DNA of 7,004 nt from positions 1 to 7,004 of the forward strand of contig CAZGKE010000168.1 in assembly GCA_964526035.1 (NCBI GenBank). The letters run 5' to 3'. Of the stretch, positions 1 to 4,038 are shown piece after piece (within the stretch, counting starts at the first letter, position 1; the number at the start of each line of letters is the position of its first letter). The stretch is from DAOMOD01 sp964526035 (GTDB taxonomy: Bacteria; Pseudomonadota; Gammaproteobacteria; Xanthomonadales; BPKI01). The notes beneath the pieces were generated by a model. That model had not been told where the DNA came from. It did no database searches and worked only from the letters and a program-made list of their open reading frames with translations. Both the position numbers and the translations under genes were made by a program.

Positions 1-2
1 CC

Positions 3-107
3 GCCGGCTCACCCGGCATGGAGAGCCCGCGGCCGGAACCTTATGACGTGCTGGCGCTGAACAAGGACGGCGAGCTCAAGGTCTTTTCGTCACACCAGCA
101 ACGCTGA
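3..107 (+). CDS. C-terminal end of an unidentified protein (partial, 5' end outside window)
   Basis: An open frame enters from the left edge and ends at a TGA at 105-107, giving about 34 residues that finish with YDVLALNKDGELKVFSSHQQR. The frame has G/C-rich third positions and a plausible soluble C-terminus (alternating hydrophobic and charged residues, polar tail), so it looks like the end of a real gene rather than noise. No domain can be recognised from so short a tail and I do not assign a function. It converges on the small lipoprotein gene, leaving only 10 nt between the two stop codons, and no terminator hairpin is visible between them. It could be a chance open frame, but the codon style argues for coding. 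Confidence 0.5.
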   Translation, partial: AGSPGMESPRPEPYDVLALNKDGELKVFSSHQQR

Positions 108-117
108 GGGAGCGCCG

Positions 118-420
118 CTACTTCTTCCGGCACATCTTCCCCTGCATGAAGCCGGCGTTGAGGCAGCCGTCGTCGTCGATGTCGATGACCTGCTGGGGAC
201 CGCCCTTCGGGCCCAGCTTGACCTTGCCGTCGTCTACCTCGTAGTCCATCTCCTGGGTCTGGACCACGCCGAAGACGTTGGTGGTCATCTCCACCTTGCC
301 GCCGGACTTGAAGTTGTAGGTGAACATGCCGGAGTCGTCGGTGTATTCGCCGGAGACCCCGCCGCCACAGGCGGTGAGCAACAGGGCGCCGAGGGGGAGC
401 AGGGAGCGGAGAGCAGCCAT
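118..420 (-). CDS. Small lipoprotein of unknown function
   Basis: This encodes a 100-residue protein with a lipoprotein signal peptide: a short N-terminus with Arg5, a hydrophobic stretch at residues 7-17 and a lipobox LLTAC with the lipidated cysteine at position 18. The residue after the cysteine is Gly, not Asp, which in the classical sorting rule favours the outer membrane. The mature part (about 82 residues) alternates short hydrophobic and polar stretches (FTYNFKSGGKVEM, MDYEVDDGKVKLG) like the beta-strands of small lipocalin-like or beta-sandwich lipoproteins. An acidic IDIDDDG stretch (79-85) follows, and Cys86 and Cys97 could form a disulfide. A GGAG ribosome site lies about 8 nt upstream of the ATG (complement of 429-432), supporting the start. 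I do not recognise the family. It is transcribed in the same direction as the upstream pseudouridine synthase gene, 89 nt away, so it may be either co-transcribed or independent. Confidence 0.75.
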   Translation of the reverse strand: MAALRSLLPLGALLLTACGGGVSGEYTDDSGMFTYNFKSGGKVEMTTNVFGVVQTQEMDYEVDDGKVKLGPKGGPQQVIDIDDDGCLNAGFMQGKMCRKK

Positions 421-509
421 CGCAGGTTCTCCAGCGGCTCCGACAGGAGCCGGACGAGGCTACGCTGCGACATTTGCTGCACGCTGTCGATAGCGGGTCC
501 GGGGGGGCA

Positions 510-1250
510 TCAGCCCGGTGTATCGCCGCCGAAATCCCGGAACCACGCCTCCGGCTCGCAGCTGAAATGCCAGCTCCGCTCCCGCCACTGAAAGCCCACA
601 GCCCGGGCATGCAGCGCATGACAGGGCAGCATCAGCCGGGCCCGATCGGCGGCGGTCAGCCGGCCTTCCACCAGCGCCAGGTAGTGGTCCTCGTTGCGGC
701 CGTAAAGCTTGTCGCCGACGATCGGATGGCCGAGGTGGGCCAGGTGAATGCGGATCTGGTGCTTGCGGCCTGTATGGGGCGTGACCTGCAGCAGCGAGTA
801 GGGTGATCCGTCCCGTGTGAAGCGGGACAGCACCTGGTAGTCCGTGCGGGATGCCGCACCATCCACCCGCACGCAGTCCTTGATCGCGACGCGGCTAGCC
901 TCGTCCTTGCCGAGCGGCGCCTCGATGACGCCGGCCTCATCTCCCACGTGGCCCTGCACGATGGCCAGATAGTCCTTGCGTACCTGACGCGCCTCCCAGA
1001 GCTTGCGCAGCTCCCGCGCGGCGCTCGCATTCCGGGCGACCACGATCACGCCGCTGGTCTCCCGGTCCAACCGGTTGATCAGGTGAGCCTCCGCCGCGCT
1101 GCCCAGATGCAGCCGCACCCGGCCGATCAGGCTGGACAGCTCGCCGTGTTTGCTCGGGTGGCAGACCAGGTCGGCCGGCTTGTTGATCACGAGCAGGTCG
1201 GCGTCCTCGTGGAGGATCGGAAAGAGGGGGTGTCCGACCGGCGAGAGCAC
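510..1250 (-). CDS. RluA-family RNA pseudouridine synthase
   Basis: The 246-residue protein is close to the length of E. coli RluA (about 219 residues) and, like it, lacks an N-terminal S4 domain. It carries the family landmarks in order: an INKPADLVCHP segment (22-32), the catalytic motif INRLDRETSG (58-67) with the catalytic Asp62, the KDYLA strand (92-96), the TGRKHQIRIHLAHLGHPIVGD block (160-180) and the KLYG turn. It isomerises specific uridines in rRNA or tRNA to pseudouridine in the cytoplasm; the exact target cannot be read from sequence. The usual His before RLD is Asn here. The start chosen is a GTG at 1250, 2 nt after the stop of the upstream dioxygenase gene and about 10 nt after a GGAGG. 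The open frame continues further upstream but there reads through the dioxygenase gene in another frame with an Arg/Ala-rich, non-family sequence. The spacing implies co-transcription and probable translational coupling with the dioxygenase. Confidence 0.9.
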   Translation of the reverse strand: MLSPVGHPLFPILHEDADLLVINKPADLVCHPSKHGELSSLIGRVRLHLGSAAEAHLINRLDRETSGVIVVARNASAARELRKLWEARQVRKDYLAIVQGHVGDEAGVIEAPLGKDEASRVAIKDCVRVDGAASRTDYQVLSRFTRDGSPYSLLQVTPHTGRKHQIRIHLAHLGHPIVGDKLYGRNEDHYLALVEGRLTAADRARLMLPCHALHARAVGFQWRERSWHFSCEPEAWFRDFGGDTPG

Positions 1251-1252
1251 GC

Positions 1253-2140
1253 CTAGAGACCCTCCGTCCCTGCCGGCAGAGTCAGCGGAATCTGCAGATA
1301 GCGTGTGCCATTGTCCGCTGCGGCCGGCAAGTGACCGGCGCGGATATTCACCTGGATCGACGGCAGCAGCAGCACTGGCGCTGGCAGCGTCGCGTCGCGC
1401 TTCTCGCGCATCGCGACGAACTTGTCCTCGCTGATGCCGTCGTGGACGTGGATGTTCGCCGCGCGCTGCGCACCCACCGTCGTCTCCCACACATGGTGAT
1501 CGCGGCCCGCCGGCTTGTAGTCATGGCAGAGGAAGAGCCGCGTTGCCGGGGGTAGCGCCAAGAGCCTGCGGATCGAGCGGTAGAGCGTGCGCGCATCTCC
1601 GCCGGGAAAATCCGCCCGCGCCGTGCCGTAGTCGGGCATGAAGAGCGTGTCGCCGACGAACACCGCGTCGCCCAGCCGGTAGGCAATGCAGGCCGGCGTG
1701 TGACCCGGCGTTGCAATCACCTCCACCTGCATCTCGCCAATGGCAAAGCGCTCGCCGTCCCGGAACAGGTGGTCGAACTCACGACCGTCGGTCGGGCCCT
1801 TCTGGTTGAACACGCCGTTGAATATTTTCTGCACCTCGTCGATCTGCGCGCCGATGCCGATCTTCGCACCGGTCTTCGCCTGCAGATACTGCGCGGCGGA
1901 CAGGTGGTCGGCATGGGCATGGGTTTCGAGGATCCATTCGATCCGCGCCCCCGCTTTCGTTGCCGCCTCGAGGAGCCGGTCGGCGCCCGTCGTCGAGACC
2001 TTGCCGGATTGCGGGTCGAAATCGAGCACCGGGTCCACGCAGGCGGCGTTGCTGCTCGCCGGATCGATGACCAGGTAGCTCACGGTGTTGGTTGCGTCGT
2101 CGAAGAAGCCGTGGATTTCGGCCCGTGCTGCGTCACTCAT
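1253..2140 (-). CDS. Metallo-beta-lactamase-fold persulfide dioxygenase (ETHE1/Blh type)
   Basis: This 295-residue protein has the metal-binding signature THAHADH (73-79), His147 in PGHT, Asp164 in GDTLF and His206 in CHDY, in the order expected for the ETHE1/glyoxalase-II branch of the metallo-beta-lactamase fold. The stretch MPDYGTARADFPGGDARTLY (168-187) and the C-terminal SIQVNIRAGHLP segment (261-272) are typical of the Blh-type enzymes that accompany BigR regulators. Established members use mononuclear iron to oxidise glutathione persulfide to sulfite and glutathione. Some Blh proteins carry an additional N-terminal domain; this one does not. The start at MSDAARAE is supported by AGGGAG about 9 nt upstream; a longer frame to 2179 would run through the predicted promoter. 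It is divergent from the ArsR-type repressor gene, whose operator repeats overlap its promoter, and is followed 2 nt later by the pseudouridine synthase. The persulfide substrate is inferred from family and context; a generic glyoxalase-like hydrolase is the alternative. Confidence 0.9.
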   Translation of the reverse strand: MSDAARAEIHGFFDDATNTVSYLVIDPASSNAACVDPVLDFDPQSGKVSTTGADRLLEAATKAGARIEWILETHAHADHLSAAQYLQAKTGAKIGIGAQIDEVQKIFNGVFNQKGPTDGREFDHLFRDGERFAIGEMQVEVIATPGHTPACIAYRLGDAVFVGDTLFMPDYGTARADFPGGDARTLYRSIRRLLALPPATRLFLCHDYKPAGRDHHVWETTVGAQRAANIHVHDGISEDKFVAMREKRDATLPAPVLLLPSIQVNIRAGHLPAAADNGTRYLQIPLTLPAGTEGL

Positions 2141-2160
2141 CGCAAATCTCCCTGGCTGCC

Positions 2161-2189
2161 TTGACTTGTGTGTTAGCACATACTACTTT
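2161..2189 (+). promoter_or_regulatory. Predicted sigma70-like promoter of the repressor-rhodanese-exporter operon
   Basis: TTGACT (2161-2166, 5 of 6 to consensus) is followed after 17 nt by TACTTT (2184-2189), which keeps the important T1, A2 and T6 of the -10 element but matches only 3 of 6. Transcription would start near 2196, giving a leader of about 30 nt before the ATG at 2227. It overlaps and faces the minus-strand promoter, so the two units probably compete for polymerase and share one operator. The -10 assignment is the weaker part. Confidence 0.5.
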
Positions 2190-2202
2190 AGCACTTACTA
2201 AA
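2172..2202. promoter_or_regulatory. Candidate BigR/ArsR-type operator: two direct repeats, each a dyad
   Basis: Two 13-bp copies, TTAGCACATACTA (2173-2185) and TTAGCACTTACTA (2188-2200), differ at one base and start 15 bp apart. The right copy extends to a perfect dyad TTTAG-N6-CTAAA (2187-2202); the left copy keeps TAG-N6-CTA. This island is AT-rich within GC-rich DNA. It covers the -10 elements of both predicted divergent promoters and lies directly upstream of an ArsR-family gene, where autoregulatory operators normally sit. Binding is inferred; I have not matched it to a published operator sequence. Confidence 0.6.
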
Positions 2203-2208
2203 CGACAA
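2180..2208 (-). promoter_or_regulatory. Predicted sigma70-like promoter of the dioxygenase-pseudouridine synthase operon
   Basis: On the minus strand, TTGTCG (complement of 2203-2208) is followed after exactly 17 nt by TAGTAT (complement of 2180-2185), giving 4 of 6 matches to each of TTGACA and TATAAT. Transcription would start near 2173, leaving a leader of roughly 33 nt before the ATG at 2140. The -10 element lies inside the left operator repeat and the spacer is occupied by the right one, so a bound repressor would block it. This is a prediction by eye only. Confidence 0.55.
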
Positions 2209-2226
2209 CCAGCAGGAATCCTGTCG

Positions 2227-2538
2227 ATGCAGAAGATAAGAGGCGACCTGTCGAAGCTGGCGCAAAGCGCCGGCCGGGCCGCGCGAATGCTGCGGCTGCT
2301 GGCCAACGAAAAGCGGCTGCTGGTGCTGTGCGCGCTGGCCGTGAAAGGCGAGGCAAGCGTCACCGAGCTGGCGGCGGCGGCGGACCTCGGCATGTCGGCC
2401 CTGTCCCAGCATCTGGCCAGGCTCCGGGAGGACGGCCTGGTTGCCACGCGCAAGAACGCACAGACCGTCTACTACCGGATCGAAGATGCTGATGCGGCCA
2501 GGATCCTCAAGACCCTCAAGGACATCTACTGTGCCTGA
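2227..2538 (+). CDS. bigR: ArsR-family persulfide-sensing transcriptional repressor (BigR/SqrR-like)
   Basis: The 103-residue protein is a single winged-helix domain of ArsR/SmtB type. It contains LRLLANEKRLLVLCALA (22-38), the recognition-helix region MSALSQHLARLREDGLV (56-72) and the wing RKNAQTVYYRI (75-85). It lacks the ELCVCDL metal site of classical ArsR. It has exactly two cysteines: Cys35 in the alpha-2 region and Cys102 at the C-terminal end in DIYCA. These match in place and near-identical spacing (67 residues versus 66) the redox pair Cys42/Cys108 of Xylella BigR and Cys41/Cys107 of Rhodobacter SqrR, which form an intramolecular di- or tetrasulfide with persulfide and release DNA. 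The ATG at 2227 has AGGA 9 nt upstream. The gene heads a plus-strand unit and is divergent from the dioxygenase gene, so it probably represses both units. The symbol rests on family resemblance and context. Confidence 0.88.
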   Translation: MQKIRGDLSKLAQSAGRAARMLRLLANEKRLLVLCALAVKGEASVTELAAAADLGMSALSQHLARLREDGLVATRKNAQTVYYRIEDADAARILKTLKDIYCA

Positions 2539-2557
2539 GCGCACAAGGAGAAGCGCG

Positions 2558-3094
2558 ATGACTGTCAATACAATCAGCCTTGGCACCATAAGCCCGGCCG
2601 AAGCCCGGGCCCTCGGCGCAAAAGGCGCCACCATCATCGATGTGCGCGACCCGGACGAGTTTGCCCGCGAGCACATCCCCGGGGCACGCAATACGCCGCT
2701 CGCCACGCTGGTGCAGGGTACCGACAAGCAGGGTGAAATCCTCGTCTATCACTGCAAGTCCGGCCTGCGGACCAAAGCCAATGCCGCGAAGCTGGCGGCA
2801 GCTGCCGGCAACTGCGAGGCCTATATCATTGAAGGCGGCATCGAAGGCTGGAAGGTCGCCGGGCTGCCCGTCGCCGCCGACGCCTCGCAGCCGATCGAGC
2901 TGATCCGCCAGGTGCAGATCGTGGCGGGATCGCTGGTGGTGCTGGGCGTGGCGCTTGGCGTGATGGCCCATCCGGGCTTCTACGCACTCGCCGCCCTCGT
3001 GGGTGCCGGCCTCGTTTTCGCCGGCATTTCCGGCTTCTGCGGCATGGCGCGGCTGCTCGCGCTGATGCCCTGGAACCGCGCGCTCCGGACGTGA
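2558..3094 (+). CDS. ygaP: Membrane-anchored rhodanese, YgaP-like sulfurtransferase
   Basis: The protein has 178 residues, close to E. coli YgaP (about 174) and very similar to it in motifs. An N-terminal cytoplasmic rhodanese domain (about 8-106) contains IIDVRDPDEFAREHIPGA (26-43) and the active-site loop HCKSGLRT (65-72), whose Cys66 would carry the persulfide. It ends in GGIEGWKVAGLP (93-104). A DUF2892-type part follows with two membrane segments (about 119-137 and 141-161) and the conserved GFCGMARLLALMPWN block (159-173). Rhodaneses transfer sulfane sulfur to or from thiols such as glutathione or cyanide, and YgaP does so at the inner membrane. The start is fixed by AAGGAG seven nt upstream of the ATG. 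It begins 19 nt after the repressor stop and ends 15 nt before the TauE-type gene, so the three are almost certainly one transcript. It could supply persulfide to the divergently encoded dioxygenase. Confidence 0.93.
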   Translation: MTVNTISLGTISPAEARALGAKGATIIDVRDPDEFAREHIPGARNTPLATLVQGTDKQGEILVYHCKSGLRTKANAAKLAAAAGNCEAYIIEGGIEGWKVAGLPVAADASQPIELIRQVQIVAGSLVVLGVALGVMAHPGFYALAALVGAGLVFAGISGFCGMARLLALMPWNRALRT

Positions 3095-3109
3095 GACGGC
3101 GCCCCACGC

Positions 3110-3904
3110 ATGGAAATAGCCGCCGTCGATCTGCTGACACTCGCCGCGGGCGCGCTGGTCGGCCTGACACTCGGACTGGTCGGCGCCGGAGGTTCCGTGC
3201 TGGCCGTGCCCCTGCTGGTCTATGTGGTCGGCGTGGCCTCGCCCCATGTCGCGATCGGCACCGGTGCGATTGCCGTTGCGGCCAATGCGCTGGCTGGCGT
3301 GCTGCTGCATGCGCGGGCGCGGACGGTCAAGTGGCCCTGCGCCGTCGTTTTTGCCGCCTCCGGCGTGGTGGGCGCCTTCGTCGGAGCGCGGCTCGGCAAG
3401 ATGGTCGATGGCCAGCTGCTGCTGGCGATGTTCGGTCTGATGATGATCACCGTCGGTGTCTCGATGCTGCTGCGCCGGGGCGATGCTGGCGATCCGGATG
3501 TGCACCTCGACAGCAGCTCGGCACGCCGCCTCCTGCCGTCGCTGATCGGCTTCGGCCTTGCGGTCGGCCTGCTGTCCGGTTTCTTTGGCATCGGCGGCGG
3601 CTTCCTGATCGTGCCTGGCCTGATGGGTGCCACCAACATGCCCGTCCTCTACGCCGTCGGCTCCTCGCTCGTCTCGGTTTCGGCCTTCGGTTTCGCCACC
3701 GCGTCGTCCTATGCGCTGGCCGGCCTCATCGACTGGCAGGCAGCCGGGCTGCTGCTCGTCGGTGGACTGGCCGGCGCCGGCCTGGGAGTACCCCTGTCTC
3801 GCCGGCTTGCCGCCCGCAAGGCGCTCCTCACGCAGGCCTTCGCCGCTCTGGTCATCGGCATCGGCGCCTTTGTCGCCGGGAAGGGCGTGATGGTGCTGCT
3901 ATAG
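3110..3904 (+). CDS. TauE/SafE-family sulfite or sulfur-anion exporter
   Basis: This 264-residue integral membrane protein is built mostly of hydrophobic helices (about eight). It has the internally duplicated signature of the family: GLVGAGGSVLAVPLL (22-36) in the first half and GFFGIGGGFLIVPGL (157-171) in the second, separated by a polar loop (about 122-140, RRGDAGDPDVHLDSSS). Characterised relatives (TauE, SafE) are implicated in exporting sulfite, sulfoacetate or related organosulfur anions across the inner membrane. As the last gene of the repressor-rhodanese unit, export of sulfite made by the divergently encoded dioxygenase is the natural reading, but the substrate is inferred. No convincing ribosome site precedes the ATG, which lies 15 nt after the rhodanese stop, so it may depend on translational coupling. 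No clear terminator follows the TAG. Confidence 0.9.
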   Translation: MEIAAVDLLTLAAGALVGLTLGLVGAGGSVLAVPLLVYVVGVASPHVAIGTGAIAVAANALAGVLLHARARTVKWPCAVVFAASGVVGAFVGARLGKMVDGQLLLAMFGLMMITVGVSMLLRRGDAGDPDVHLDSSSARRLLPSLIGFGLAVGLLSGFFGIGGGFLIVPGLMGATNMPVLYAVGSSLVSVSAFGFATASSYALAGLIDWQAAGLLLVGGLAGAGLGVPLSRRLAARKALLTQAFAALVIGIGAFVAGKGVMVLL

Positions 3905-4038
3905 CGCCCGAACCTTCGAATATCGGCAGAACCTGCGTATGATTGCGCGCCAGCGCCGGGCAGCCAATGCTTCGGTCGCCCTGGAAGAGCGCCCCGACTA
4001 AAAAAACCGACGGATCCCAGCATGCAGCCGAGGTGGCC
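3905..4038 (+). promoter_or_regulatory. Intergenic region with predicted pntAB promoter (core at 3915-3943)
   Basis: This 134-bp spacer separates the TauE-type gene from pntA. TTCGAA (3915-3920, 3 of 6 to the -35 consensus) and TATGAT (3938-3943, 5 of 6 to the -10) stand exactly 17 nt apart, which would give a start near 3950 and a leader of about 90 nt. A run of seven A residues lies at 4000-4006. No inverted repeat followed by a T-tract was found for the upstream operon, so some readthrough into pntAB is possible. The -35 is weak, and the assignment is by eye. Confidence 0.4.

Noticed and set aside
482..495. Imperfect palindrome CGCTGTCGATAGCG upstream of the lipoprotein gene as an operator
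   Set aside because: Short, one mismatched pair, single copy, and no convincing promoter elements beside it.
499..518. Inverted repeat CCGGG/CCCGG with 10-nt loop at the pseudouridine synthase stop, as a terminator
   Set aside because: Only five base pairs and no T-tract on the minus strand after it; likely chance in GC-rich DNA.
1251..1490. N-terminal extension of the pseudouridine synthase frame by 80 residues
   Set aside because: It overlaps the dioxygenase gene in another frame, has non-family Arg/Ala/Ser-rich sequence, and the GTG at 1250 gives the normal RluA-like length.
2141..2179. N-terminal extension of the dioxygenase to a GTG at 2179
   Set aside because: It would start within the operator at the predicted transcription start, while the ATG at 2140 has a good AGGGAG site and begins just before the conserved domain.
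2516..3505. 329-residue minus-strand open frame opposite the rhodanese and exporter genes
   Set aside because: Low-complexity composition (Gln, His, Gly, Arg) and full overlap with two genes of clear family identity.
3956..3984. Possible hairpin between the exporter gene and pntA as a terminator
   Set aside because: Stem is about four pairs with a mismatch and a long loop, and no T-run follows on the plus strand; the nearby homopolymer is an A-run.
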